Source: Lewinellaceae bacterium
GTDB lineage: Bacteria > Bacteroidota > Bacteroidia > Chitinophagales > Saprospiraceae
Reading direction: 5' to 3'
Assembly (NCBI GenBank): GCA_016708875.1
Contig: JADJFA010000012.1
Span: 124,001-188,000, forward strand
DNA: 64,000 bases
This document shows positions 46,289 through 60,000 of this stretch, in pieces. Each line of letters opens with the position of its first letter. Position 1 is the first letter of the stretch. The position numbers and the translations under genes were made by a program. Below the pieces are notes generated by a model. That model did not search any database. It worked only from the letters and a program-made list of their open reading frames with translations, and had not been told where the DNA came from.

Positions 46289-49200
46289 ATGAGTAAAAAA
46301 GCAAAAAGCCCAACTTCCATATCCCCTGCTGGCCGCCCTCAAGCTAGTTCAGCTGCCATCAAAACTTCTTCGGGCAAGCCCTCACCGCTCCGCCGCTACC
46401 TCATTTGGCTGCTTGCCTTAATTGCACTGGCCTGCGGCGCATACTACTTTTTCGCGGTTCGGGGTAATAGCAAAATACCTGATCTTGCCGAAGGATCAGG
46501 CTCAGAACCTACGCTGACAGCCAAAAGCCCTCGCCTCCAATTGCTCTCTGCCGATGAAACGGGCGTTGATTTCCAGAACCAAATCCTGGAAGACAATGAA
46601 CACAATATCCTCCTGAATATCAACCAGTACAATGGAGGCGGTGTGGCCGTGGCAGATGTGAACAACGACAATCTGCCCGACCTTTATTTTGTGTGCTCCA
46701 ATGGCAAAAACCGTTTATACCTCAACCAAGGAGGCTTAAAGTTCAAAGACATCACCGACACAGCAGGAGTAGGCAGCGAAGACGGTTTTGAAACGTCCGT
46801 AACAGCAGTAGATGTAAACGCCGACGGATGGCTCGATCTCTATGTGTGTCATGCAGGGCCAGATGAAGCGGGGAGGGTATCGAAACTGTTCATAAACAAT
46901 CACGACCTCACTTTCACAGACCGCGCAGCGGAATATGGCCTCGCAGACAAAGGCCCTAATTCAGGGGCAAATTTCTTTGACTGTGACAACGACGGCGACC
47001 TCGATTGTTACATAATAAATCACCCCACCGACCTCGGTCACTCCAATCGCATCGTGCTCAAATATGGCCCTGACGGCAAAACCACAATGCCAGACCTTAC
47101 GCCTAAGGTGGAGCACGACGCGGACAATTTGTACCGAAACGACTCCCCCCCCGTGCCCCCCCAAGGGGGGGGAGGGAGTGACCAAATTTGTTAATATCTC
47201 CAAACAGGCGGGCATCCAAAATTTCGGCTTTGGGCTTAGTGTGGGCGTGTCTGACCTGAACACCGATGGATGGCCCGATGTGTATGTCGGCAATGACTTT
47301 GTCCAGCCAGATAACCTTTACATCAACAATCAAAAAGGTGGATTCACAGACCAACTAAGTCGTTTTTTTCAACATAGCGCCAATAGTACGATGGGGGCGG
47401 ATTTGACTGATTTTGACAATGACGCTCGGGTGGATCTTATGGCTGTGGATATGCTTCCCACCAACAACTATCGGCAAAAACTGCTCAGAAACACCAACGC
47501 GCTTAGCCGATACCTAACCATGATCCAGCATGGTTACTTCCGGCCAGTAGCCCGAAATGTGCTGCAACGAAACAACGGCAACGGCACTTTCAGCGACATT
47601 GCCTGCCTCGCCGGAGTGTACAAAACGGATTGGTCCTGGAGCTGCCTACTGGCCGATCTCGACAACGACGGCCTCAAAGACCTCCACATTGCCAATGGAT
47701 ACCGCAAAGAGGTAACTGACCGCGATTACCTTGATTTTTTGCTGCCGGAAGTGGCCAAAACCCTCCAGAGCAAGGATAAAAACCTCATGCCCTTCAAGGA
47801 AAAGTTGGCAGCTTACAAAGTACGCAACTTCGTTTTCCAGAACAAGGGCAACTGGCAATTTGAAGACAAGAGTGGCGACTGGATGACCATACCTGGCTCC
47901 TGGTCGGGCGGGGGCGCCTGGGCAGATTTGGATGCCGACGGCGACCTTGACCTTGTTGTCAACAACCTCGAAGACCCTGCTTTCATTTACAAAAACCTCA
48001 CGCGAGAGCAGAACACTGGTAATTACTTACAGGCTAAATTACAAGGAAGCCCTTCCAACTCTTTTGCTGTGGGCGCTTCTGTTCTAATTGAATATCAAGG
48101 TGTTAAACAATACCATGAACTAAACCCAAGTCGCGGTATATTCTCTTCTGTAGAGCATCTCATCCATTTCGGTCTTGGCCAAGTGGCACAAGTGGACCGC
48201 CTCACGGTTCGTTGGCCTGATGGCAAAACCCAAACGTTGACCAATGTGCCTGCCAACCAACGGCTACAGCTTAAATGGAGCGATGCGTCGGGGTATGTCG
48301 CGCACCTCGTCCCTCGTGCGGAAGCTTTACCAACCTTGTTTTCGCAAAAGACCCCGTTGATGCAGGTCTATTTTTTGAACACAAGGAAAACGCATTCAGC
48401 GATTTTGAAACCTGGGTGCTGAATCCCTGGTCTCTAACCTGGAAGATTTTTTCATTGGAAATGCTTCACAACAGGCTGGAGCAGTTTTTGTGCAAACCGC
48501 CACAGGCGCATTTCGCTCTACATCAGCTTCGGTGTTTGAAAATGACAAAATATATGAAGACCACGGCTCGCTTTTCTTCGATGTTGATGGCGACCGCGAT
48601 CTGGATTTATTTGTGCTTAGCGGCGGCGCGGATGCTACCAATGAACTCGCTTGGCAATGTCGGCTCTACCTCAACGACGGAAAGGGCAATTTCTCAAAAT
48701 CAAATGACAGATTACCCGCTTTCAAAGATCTGAGCCTGCGAGTAGTGGCGCACGACTACGACGATGACGGCGACTCCGACCTTTTCATCGGCGGACGACT
48801 CGTGCCAAAAAATTGGCCGCTTACCCCGCGTAGCGCGGTTTTGAGAAATGATAAGGGTAGATTTGTGGACGTCACGGCTCAGGTAGCGGGCGCTTTTGAG
48901 CGATGCGGCATGGTGACAGACCTCCAATGGAACGATCTTGATGCCGACGGTCAAAAAGAACTCATTGTGGTTGGAGAATGGATGCCGGTGTCGGTTTTTA
49001 AATTTAAAAACATGCGCCTGGAAAACGTGACAGAGCAGTACGGACTAGCCAAAACCAACGGCCTCTGGAATCGCCTTGCCCTCGCTGACCTCGACAAAGA
49101 CGGCGACATGGACTTGGTGACAGGTAACCTTGGCCTCAACACCCGTTTCACAGCCAGCCCCGAGGCGCCCTTCTACTGCTACGCAAAAGATTTCGACAAC

Positions 49201-49760
49201 AACGGCACCCTAGACCCCATCGTGGCCTACTCCGAAGCTGGGAAAATTTACCCGCTCATGCAAAAAGAGGTACTGGTGAAACAAATGCCTGTGCTCAAAA
49301 GAAGTTTCTCTATACCAGGGACTACGCCAAGGCCACCATGAGCGATTTATGGCCACAAAAAGACCTGGATGCTGCGCTTAATCTCGCGGTTTATAATCTT
49401 GAAACTTGCTGGTGGGAGAACCAAGGAGGAAAGTTCATCCGCCGTAGTCTACCCATACAGGCGCAAACCGCTCCCATTCAAGGCATTGTGTGTGATGACT
49501 TCAACGGTGACGGAAACATGGACATCCTCATGGCGGGCAACAAATACGGTTTTGAAGTAGAGACAAACCCTTGCGATTCTGGTACCGGAACACTGCTTCT
49601 AGGCGACGGGAAGGGCAATTTTACATGGCTTGACAATATATTCAGCGGGTTCTGGGCCATGCGCGAAGCCCGCGATCTGGCGATGCTGAAGGGGGCAGGC
49701 GGCAAACGGTTTTTTGTGGTTGCGAACAACAACAGCAAAGTGCAGGTTTTTGAGCAATAA
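46289..49760 (+). CDS. FG-GAP/ASPIC protein, copy 2 (subfamily A), broken
   Basis: Pieces 46289-47194, 47064-48422, 48490-49341 and 49338-49760. Breaks: a C/G homopolymer zone (47146-47180), a one-base loss near 48352, a 46-nt deletion near 48438 and a one-base loss near 49298. Same plan as copy 1: KKAKSPTSISPAGRPQAS tail, membrane helix (YLIWLLALIALACGAYYFF), FG-GAP repeats, ASPIC (VDRLTVRWPDGKTQTLTNVP). The deletion removes the segment that in copy 1 reads TDLGPLTAQADLNGDG, i.e. one Ca-loop of the propeller. Starts 33 bp after copy 1. Confidence 0.8.
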
Positions 49761-49962
49761 GATTACGCCGAGTCAAAAGTAAAGGCGTTGAGCAATCACA
49801 ACTGTACTCACACGTCAATCAATCAAATCAGAGAAATCTCAAACTTCGGATGACCGTCTGCAGTGAGATAAATATTGGTTCCCAGACACTTAAATAGGCA
49901 AGTGTAAGTCCATGTAAATCTGCTAAACCTGCTTAATTTCATCCAAATCAATCTGCGTTCCA
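49761..49962. other. Longer spacer between array copies 2 and 3
   Basis: 202 bp, unlike the 27-33 bp of every other spacer. No gene. It ends with a tctgctaaacctgcttaatt-type sequence resembling a dispersed intergenic repeat. It may carry an internal promoter or mark where copy 3 was inserted. Confidence 0.4.
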
Positions 49963-52900
49963 ATGAGTACTAATACAAAGAAAAAATCCCAGCTTTCACC
50001 CAAAAAAAGCAGCGGCCAGTCACCGAAGCGGAAGCTATTACTTTGGGGGCTTGGTCTGCTGGCACTGGCCATTGGGGTGTACTATTTCATCGAGTATCGC
50101 GATGGTCCCCAAGCCACAGATATTATGGACGACTCTGGCTCAGAACCTACCCTCACTGCCAAAAATCCACGCTTGCAATTGCTCTCGCCAGATGAGACGG
50201 GGGTTGATTTTCAAAATACAATAGTGGAAGACGAAGACCACAACGTATTCAACGATGCCAATTTCTACAACGGTGGCGGTGTGGCCGTGGCCGATGTGAA
50301 CAACGACAACTTACCCGATATCTACTTCGTATGCAACAACGGCAAAAACCGTCTTTATCTCAATCAGGGCAATTTCAAGTTCAAAGACATCACCGACCAG
50401 GCGCGCGTGGGTAGCGAAAGCGGTTCCAAGACTGCCGTCACTGCCACCGACGTGAACGCAGACGGCTGGCTCGACTTTTATGTTTGCCACGCAGGGCCAG
50501 ATGTGGTGGGCCGTGTAGCAAAAGCTTTTTATAAACAATGGCCCTATACAGACTGCCGAAGGAACGATTTGGAGCGGAACCTTTACCGAGCGTGCCGCCG
50601 AATACGGCCTGGACGACAAAGGCCCCTGCTCCGGAGCAAATTTCTTTGACAGCGACCTCGACGGCGACCTGGATTGCTATGTTATAAACCACCCCACCGA
50701 CCTGGACCAGTTACCCGTCTCCAGGTAAAACGTGGATCAGATGGTGCAAGTTACCTTCCAGACCTTGACCCCAAGGTGATCCATGATTCGGACAATTTTA
50801 CAGAAACGACTCCCCCAAAACCGGCAGCACCCCACGTTTTGCCAATGTCTCAAAAGAAGCAGGCATCCAAAATCTCGGCTTCGGACTTAGCGTGTCGGTA
50901 ACCGATTTCAACACCGACGGCTGGCCAGACATTTATGTTGCCAATGATTTTGTCCATCCAGACAACCTTTTCATCAACAACCGAAAAGGTGGATTCACCG
51001 ACCAGGTGAGTAAATACCTTAGGCACAACAGCATGACCTCAATGGGCGCCGATTTGAATGATTTTGACAACGACGCGCAGGTGGACATCATCACTATGGA
51101 GATGTTCCCGAACACCAATAGTCGCCAAAAACTGTTCGGAAACACAAACAACCTCGCCCGATATATACTCATGTTGCAATACGGCTATTTTAATCCCGTG
51201 TCCCGCAATGTGCTGCAACGAAATAATGGCAACGGCACATTCAGCGATTTGGCTTGTTTGGCCGGAGTGTACAAAACCGACTGGTCGTGGAGTTGTCTTT
51301 TGGCCGACTTGGACAACGACGGGCTCAAAGACCTCCATGTTGCCAACGGCTATCCCAAAGACATTACCCGCCGAGACTACTTTGATTTTATAGTGCCTGA
51401 AATTAAAAAAAACTTGAAGAACCGAAAACAGGGAGTCCTCCCATTACTCGAAGCGGTGAGTGAATTCAAGGTGCGCAACTTTGTTTACCAGAACAATGGA
51501 AACTGGCAGTTCGAGGATAAAAGCGGAGACTGGATGACCATGCCCTGCTCTTGGTCGAGCGGTGCCGCTTGGGCCGATTTCGATGCCGACGGAGACCTTG
51601 ACCTTGTAGTCCACAACCTCAACGACCACGCTTTTATCTACAAAAACCTGACTAGCGAACAAGGCACCGGCAATTTTATCCAGGCCAAATTGCAGGGCAG
51701 CCCAGCCAATCCCTTTGCTGTAGGCGCGTCGGTACTCATCGAATACGCCGCCGCCGAGGCGGGGCAAGAAGGCAAAAAACAGTACCTGGAACTCAACCCA
51801 AACCGCGGCATTTTCTCTTCGGTCGAGCACCTCATCCATTTTGGAATAGGGCAAACCACCCAAATTGACCGCCTCACCGTGCGCTGGCCCGATGGCCGCA
51901 CCCAAGCCAAGACCAACGTGCAGGCCAACCAGCGCCTCCAACTCAAATGGGCCGACGCCTCGGGGTACGTGACGCACCTTGTTCCGATCACCGCGCCTTC
52001 CAAAACTTTGTTCGTTGAAAAGAACGCCCCCGGCATGGGTGCAAATTTTACGCACACCGAAGGCGTTTTCAACGATTTCGAAGCCTGGCCACTCATCCCG
52101 TGGACGGTGACAGACCTCGGACCCTCTCACAGCGAAGGGTGATGCAAACGGCGACGGCCTCGACGACTTTTTTGTCGGCAATTCCACCGGATACCCCGGT
52201 GCTGTGTTCCTCCAAACAGCGACCGGCAACTTTACTCCAAGCTCTGCGGCGGTCTTTGAGAAGGACAAAGCCTATGAAGACCACGGCGGCCTTTTCTTCG
52301 ATGCCGATGCCGACCAAGACCTTGACCTGCTGGTGCTCAGCGGAGGAGCCGATGCACCCGATCCCATAGCTTGGCAGTGTCGCCTCTACCTCAACGATGG
52401 CAAGGGCAATTTCTCTAAATCTGGTAGCGCATTACCGACCCTCAATGAAATCGCGCTCCGCGCAACGGCACACGATTACGACGGCGACGGTGACCAAGAC
52501 CTTTTCATTGGCGGGCGGCTGGTGGCAAAAACTGGCCACTCACCCCGCGCAGCACCGTATTGCGCAACGACGGTGGGGGGCTTCACCGACGTGACCGCTC
52601 AAGTGGCCGGAGCATTCGAGCGATGCGGCATGGTCACCGACATGGAATGGGCCGACCTCAACGGCGACGGGCAAAAGGAGCTCGTGGTCGTGGGCGAGTG
52701 GATGCCCGTATCCGTTTTTCAATTGAAAAACAACAAGTTGGAAAACGTGACCCAGCAGTTCGGACTCGCCAAAACCAACGGCCTATGGTACCGCCTCTCC
52801 CTCGCCGACCTCGACAAGGACGGCGACCTCGACCTCGTGACAGGCAACCTCGGCCTCAATACCCGCTTCACAGCAAGCCCCGACGCGCCCTTCTTCTGCT

Positions 52901-53478
52901 ACGCTAAAGACTTTGACGAAAATGGCACCCTCGACCCTATCGTAGCCTTCTCGGAGGACGGGAAAATTTACCCTTTGATGCAAAGGGATGTGCTGGTAAA
53001 GCAAATGCCCGCTTTGAAAAAGAAATTCCTTTACGCAAAAGACTACGCCAAAGCCACCATGCGCGATGTTTGGCCGCAAAAGGACTTGGAGGCCGCCCTT
53101 AATCTTGCGGTTTATGATCTGGAAACTTGTTGGTGGGAAAATCAAGGTGGAAAGTTTGTCCGCCACAGTCTGCCCATTCAAGCCCAGACCAGCCCAGTGC
53201 AGGGCATCGCCTGTGGTGACTTCAATGGCGACGGCAACATGGACATCCTCATGGCTGGCAACAAGTACGGCTTTGAAGTGGAAACAAATCCCTGCGACGC
53301 GGGCAACGGAACGCTCCTATTGGGCGATGGAAAAGGCAACTTTTCTTGGCTCAACAACATCTTCAGCGGCTTCTGGGCCATGCGTGAAGCCCGCGATCTG
53401 GCGATGCTAAGGGTGGCAGGGGGCAAACAAATTTTTGTAGTAGCGAACACCAACAGCGCGCTACAGGTCTTTGAATAG
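49963..53478 (+). CDS. FG-GAP/ASPIC protein, copy 3 (subfamily A), broken
   Basis: Pieces 49963-50649, about 50674-50800, 50892-52142 and 52204-53478. Breaks near 50525, 50710, 50801 (tttt for ttttt before acagaaac) and 52127 (extra base in ggaccctctc). The tail is NTKKKSQLSPKKSSGQSPKR, then helix LLLWGLGLLALAIGVYYFI without Cys, FG-GAP repeats (VAVADVNNDNLPDIYF, VTDFNTDGWPDIYVANDF), ASPIC (IDRLTVRWPDGRTQAKTNVQ) and the second FG-GAP half to NTNSALQVFE. It has an insertion relative to copies 1-2 in the ASPIC region (EYAAAEAGQEGKKQYLELNP). Domain order is complete after rejoining. Confidence 0.8.
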
Positions 53479-53507
53479 TTATAATTTTACCATCACGGGA
53501 ATTTAGC

Positions 53508-56500
53508 ATGAGCCAAAAAAATAACAATCAAGCCGGAGCCTCTGATTCAGAGAAGGCTGATGCGTCAAAAAAGCGCAAAATTTTCAGTAAGCCTGTGTTG
53601 CTTCTGTTCTTGTTCCTTGGCCTGGCGGCAATAGGGTACCTTGTATGGCATTTCCTGCCGAAGGAAGAAAAAACCAATGAAGAAGGCCGTTATTATCATA
53701 CTGTTGAAGAAACGCTGACGGCTAAAAACCCTTTGCTGCAATTGCTCGAAGGAAGTGAAACCGGCATTGATTTCCAAAATGATATCGTCGAAACAATGGC
53801 GAACAATCACTCCACCAACATCAACATTTATAACGGCGGCGGGGTCACCGTGGCTGATGTGAACAACGACAAATTACCAGATATCTATTTTGTGTGTTCC
53901 AACGGCCAAAACCGCTTATACCTTAACGAAGGAAATTTCAAGTTTAAAGACATCACCTTATCGGCTGGTTTGGCTTCTGAAGAAGGTTTTGAGACCTCTG
54001 TGGCGGCGATTGACATCAACAATGACGGTTTTCTGGATTTCTATGTTTGTCGCGCCGGGCCGTTTGAGGGCGACGAGCGGCGAAATAAACTTTATATCAA
54101 TGGTCCTCCCTAGTGGGGATGGCTGGAGTGGGACTTTTACAGAACAGGCGAAAGCATACGGCATAGACGATATGAGCGCATCTACCGGGGCTGGTTTTTT
54201 TGACGGCGACGGCGACGGCGACCTTGACCTGTACCTGCTCAATCACCCCAAGGACATGAAGTTTTCCAATAAATTCGTCGCAACGCCAGGCCCTGATGGC
54301 AAGCCGACCCTTGATATGTCGCCAAAAGACCCTTATGACTCTGACCGGTATTACCGCAATGATATCAGCTCGGCCAAGGGCGGGGCCGGAGGTGAAAAAT
54401 TCACCGATGTCAGTCAGGAAGTTGGCATTTGGAACCGTGGTTTTGGGTTGAGTGTTTCCATTTCTGACTTCAACCGGGATGGGAAGCCGGATGTGTATGT
54501 GGGCAATGATTTTTTCCAATCCGACCAGTTGTACATTAACGCTGGCAAGGGACTTTACCAACCAGATCAAGGAATATTTTCGTCACACCGCTCAAGCCAC
54601 CATGGGAACTGATCTGAGCGATTTTGACAACGACGGCCTGATGGATCTTTTTGCCGTAGATATGATGCCCCCTAATAATGCCCGGCATAAAACTGTCAGA
54701 ACATTCAACTCCAATAGTTTTCATGTTCTCCTCAAACAAAGTGATCTATTCGAGCCTGTAACCCGCAACGTGCTCCAACGCAACAATGGCAATGGCACTT
54801 TTTCTGACATCGGCTGCCAGGCCGGTGTTTTCAGAACGGACTGGTCCTGGAGCGGTCTTGTAGCCGATCTTGACAATGACGGCAATAGAGATATATACGT
54901 CACCAACGGATTCAGGAGGGACTTTATAAACATAGATTACAGCGAGTTCACCAAGCAGCTCAAGGAACGTGAAATCACAAAAGAAGTACTGGCCCAATAC
55001 AAAACACTGGAAGAATTTCTTGACAAAGCCCCTTCGTTCAAAGCGCGTGATTTTGTATTCCGCAATACGGGAAACTGGCAATTTGAAGACAAGGGGGGGG
55101 ATTGGGCAACCATGAAAGCTACCTGGTCTTGCGGCGCCGCCTGGGCGGACCTGGATTTGGACGGAGACCTCGATTTGGTGGTGAACAACCTCGAGGACCC
55201 GGCTTTCGTTTTCAAAAACCTGAGCCGTGAACAGAACAAGGGAAACTACCTTCAAGCCAAACTACAAGGCAGCCCGCGAAACCCCTTCGCTGTGGGCGCT
55301 TCTGTACTTATTGAATACAATAATGGGCAAAAACAGTATCAGGAACTCAACCCAAACCGCGGAATATTTTCAGCATCGGAACATCTCATTCATTTTGGCC
55401 TTGGCAGCATTTCAACGGTGGATAAAATGAGCATCCGATGGCCCGATGGCAAAATCCAGGTGCTGACCAATGTGCCCACCAACCAGCGTCTCGAATTAGA
55501 TTGGAAGAACGCTTCCGGCTATGTATCGCACCTGATTCCGCCCTATTCCGGACCCACCTATTTGACCGAAACGACCGCCAAATCAGGGATCAATTTTGTC
55601 CACCAGGAAAACAAATACAATGATTTTGAGGCCTTCCCGCTCAATATTTGGATGCTCAGCGAAATGGGGCCGCTCATTGAAAAAGGCGATGTGAATGGCG
55701 ACGGCCTGGATGATTTTTTTGTCGGAAACTCCGTAAGCAAGCCGGCGGCACTCTATATCCAATCTGCCAACGGTCGGTTCAATTTATCAAATGAGCAGTT
55801 GTGGGAAAAAGAAAAGGGCTATGAAGACCATGGCGCCGTTTTCTGTGACCTCGATGCGGACGGGGATCAAGACCTACTCGTCCTTAGTGGAGGAATAGAA
55901 GCCCCAAAAGAAATTCGAATAAAGGCCTGGAAACACCGCATTTATCTAAACACAGATGGGAAAGGCAATTTTCAAAAAGTCGCCTCAAACCTAGGCACTG
56001 ATAATGCTGACCTAAGCCTCCGATTAGTGGCGCACGACTACGACAACGACGGCGATCAGGACCTCTTTATTGGAGGCCGGGCTGTCGGCGATAATTGGCC
56101 ATTAACTCCCCGCAGCGTGATTTTGCGCAATGAACGGGGTAGCTTTACCGATGTCACAGCCTCCATTGCCAAGGATTTTGAACGTTGCGGCATGGTTACT
56201 GATATGCACTGGGCCGATCTTGATGGTGACAAGCAGCAAGAACTCGTTGTTGTAGGCGAGTGGATGCCCGTATCGGTTTTCAAATTTGTGGGTGGAAAAT
56301 TGGTAAATTCGACTGCTCAATTTGGGTTGAACAAATCAAACGGCATTTGGAATTGTGTCACTGTTGCAGATTTGGACAATGACGGGGACCTCGACCTCGC
56401 AACCGGTAATTTTGGGCTAAATACCCGATATACTGCAAGTGAGTCGGAGCCCTTTGGCTGTTATGCCAAAGATTTCGACAACAACGGAACACTCGACCCG

Positions 56501-57040
56501 ATCGTGACTTTTTACGAAAACGGCAAAATATATCCCTTGGTCCAAAAGGAGGTGATGGTTAAACAAATACCCTCTCTGAAGAAGAAGTTCCTGTACGCAT
56601 CAACGTATGCAACGGCCACCATCGAAGAATTTTGGCCCAAAAAAGACTTGGATGCCGCCTTGAAGCTCTTCGCTTATGATTTTGAAACTTGTTGGTGGGA
56701 AAATCAAGGGGGGAAATTTGTGCGGCACAGCCTGCCCTTTCAATCTCAAATCTCTGCAATCCACGGCATTGTGGCCGAAGACCTGAATGGCGACGGCCAT
56801 CTCGACCTGTTGATGGCTGGCAATAAATCCGGCCTTGAAGTAGGGAGCGGTCTCTATGATGCAGGGAATGGTGTGTTCCTATCAGGCGATGGAAAGGGCA
56901 ATTTCAGCTGGGTCAATAATCTCCAGAGCGGCTTCTGGGCGATGCGTGAGGCCCGCGATTTAGTGATGCTCCGAGGGGCAGGAGGCAAGCGATTTTTTTT
57001 AGTTGGGAATAATAACAGCGCGCTTCAGATCTTTGAATAG
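53508..57040 (+). CDS. FG-GAP/ASPIC protein, copy 4 (subfamily B), two frameshifts
   Basis: Pieces 53508-54113, 53890-54612 (real part about 54100-54552) and 54452-57040. Breaks near 54102 (ggtcctccctag) and 54552 (missing base in gggactttacc). Tail NQAGASDSEKADASKKRKIF, membrane helix VLLLFLFLGLAAIGYLVWHF, then subfamily-B features: KNPLLQLLEGSETGIDFQND, SASTGAGFFDGDGDGDLDLY, PYDSDRYYRND, NARHKTVRTFNSNSF. ASPIC: VDKMSIRWPDGKIQVLTNVP. The ending is NNNSALQIFE. It starts 29 bp after copy 3. The break-free 54552-57040 part covers two thirds of the protein. Confidence 0.82.
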
Positions 57041-57067
57041 TAATGTTTCACCAAAACGGGAAATAAC

Positions 57068-60000
57068 ATGAGCAAAAAAGATTCTGATGAAAATGAAAAC
57101 AGAACCACTGGTTCTGAGGACAATGCTGTGCCAAAAAAGCGCAAATACATCAATAAACGATTGCTGTTGCTCCTGCTACTATTGCCAGTCTTAGGGTATG
57201 CGATCTGGAAATTAATCCCTAAAGGAGATAAACACGATCAGAAAAATAATGACATCGTTGAGGAAACGCTCTACGCTAAATACCCCTTGTTGCAATTGCT
57301 TGAACCGGATGAAACGGGTATTGACTTCCAAAACCGGATTGATGAAACAATGGAAAACAATTACGCCACCAATATAAATGTATATAACGGCGGCGGCGTT
57401 ACTATTGGCGACATGAACAATGACAGGCTGCCGGACATATATTTTGTGCGCAGTAACGGCCAAAACTGCCTTTACATAAACCAGGGGGACTTTAAATTCA
57501 AAGATATTACCCAATCGGCGGGATTGGCGTCCGTAGATGGTTTTGAGACCTCTGCGGCTGCCGTAGATATTAATGCTGATGGCTTTTTAGACCTTTATGT
57601 GTGTCGCGCCGGGCCATTTTTTAACGAAACAAGACGCAATAAACTGTATATCAACAACGGATTATCCCCCTCTGGAGGGGGCAAGGGGGAGGTCTCTGGA
57701 GGGGGCAAGGGGGAGGTGACTTTCACCGAACGTGCCAATGAATATGGCCTCGATGATATCAGCGCCTCAACCGGGTCTGCTTTCTTTGACGGCGACAGCG
57801 ACGGCGACCTCGATCTGTACCTGCTCAACTACCCAAAAGACAATAATTACAGTGTTAAAATCACTGCATCTGCTATCAAAAATGGCAAACCTACTCCCGA
57901 CTTTGGCCCAAAGGACACTTACGACTCCGACCGATATTATCGAAATGATGTTAACTCGACCAAAGCTGGCAGCGGAAGCAAAAAATTTACGGATGTCAGC
58001 CAGGAAGTGGGAATTTGGAACCGCGCATTTGGTCTGAGCGCATCTGTTTCTGACGTTAACCGGGATGGACACCTGGACGTTTATGTAGGCAACGATTTTA
58101 TGCAGCCAGACCAGCTCTACATAAATTCCGGCAAAGGAACTTTTACTGACCGACTCTCGGATTATATGCGGCACTGCTCGCAGGCGACAATGGGCTCTGA
58201 CTTGAGCGATTTTGACAATGATGGCCTGGTTGATATTTATACTGTTGATATGATGCCATCCAATAACGCCCGGGATAAATCGGTAAAATGGGCCATTGTT
58301 AACAGCTTGTACATCACTGCGATTCAAAACGGGGTATTCGAACCCGTAACCCGCAATGTGCTACAGCGCAACAATGGCAACGGCACGTTCTCAGACGTCG
58401 CCTGCCAGGCCGGCGTTTTCAGAACAGACTGGTCCTGGAGCGGCTTGGTGGCAGACTTTGACAACGACATGCTCAAGGATATTTATGTGTCAAATGGATA
58501 CCGCCGCGATATCCACAACATTGATCACGCGGAGTTCTCCAAAAAATTAAAAGAAGATAAATCCAGCCAGGAGATATTGAGCCAGTATAAAACCATAGAG
58601 GAATTCCTCCTTACAGTGCCCACTTTCAAGCCCCGAGATTTTATCTATCGCAATACTGGGAACTGGCAATTTGAAGACAAAGGAGGAGCGTGGGCAACCA
58701 TGAAAGCAAGCTGGTCTTGCGGGGCTGCTTGGGCCGATCTGGATCTTGACGGAGACCTCGATTTGGTGGTGAACAATCTCGAAGACCCTGCATTTATTTT
58801 CAAAAACCTGTGCCGCGAGCAAAACAAGGGCAACTATCTTCAGGCCAAGCTACACGGCAGCCCGCTAAACCCATTCGCCGTAGGCGCTTCTGTCCTTATC
58901 GAGTACAATTCCACACAAGCTGGGCAGCCTGGCCATAAGCAATACCAGGAAATCAGCCCAAATCGGGGCATCTTCTCCAGTTCCGAGCACTTGATCCATT
59001 TTGGTATGGGGCAGGTAGAAAAAGTGGAAAAACTCAGTGTGCGCTGGCCCGACGGCAAGACCCAAATCCTGACCAATGTCCCGACCAACCAACGACTCCA
59101 ATTGGACTGGAAGAACGCTTCCGGCTACGTGGCTTCGCTCGTGCCAGTCGTTACAGATCAAACACTCCTGAGCGAAAAAACAAATTCTTCGGGGGTTGAC
59201 TTCCAACACATTGAATACCGGTACAACGACTTCGAGCACTTCCCCCTCATGCCCTGGATGGAAAGCGAACTTGGTCCGCTCATCGCCAAAGGAGATGTGA
59301 ACAGCGATGGGTTGGACGATTTTTTTGTCGGAAACTCCTTCCTATCCCCCGCCGCACTCTATGTGCAAACGCCTGATGGTAAATTCAAGCCAAGCAATCA
59401 AGGTCTTTGGGAAAATGAAAAAGTGTACGAGGATCATGGCGCGGTTTTTTTCGATTTTGAGCTAGACGGTGACCAGGACCTGTTCATTGTAAGTGGCGGA
59501 GTTGATGCTCCTGCGCAAGGGCGCAGCAGGTTGTGGCAGAACCGCCTTTACCTCAACGATGGCAAAGGAAACCTCGGCCTATTCGGCCGGCCAAGCCCTG
59601 GTGGCGGCAGACCTTTGTCCGGCCTACCTCCCAACGGCCCTGATTTGGGCTTGCGCGTAGTCACGCATGATTACGACAATGATGGGGACCTTGACTTGTT
59701 CATTGGTGGACGAATCGTGCCAGACAAATGGCCACTCACGCCGCGCAGCACCATCTTGCGCAATGACGCTGCCTCCCAAGGTGGAGGCAGAGCGGCTGCT
59801 AATTTTACAGATGTAACCGAAACTGTGGGCGGCGATTTCGCACGCTGCGGCATGGTCACAGACCTCGCTTGGGCCGATCTTGACAAAGACGGTCAGGCCG
59901 AACTTGTGGTCGTGGGAGAGTGGATGCCTGTCTCTGTTTTCAAACTTAAGGGTGGCAAACTCAGCAATGTCACAGCGCAAATGGGGCTTGGCAAAAGCAA

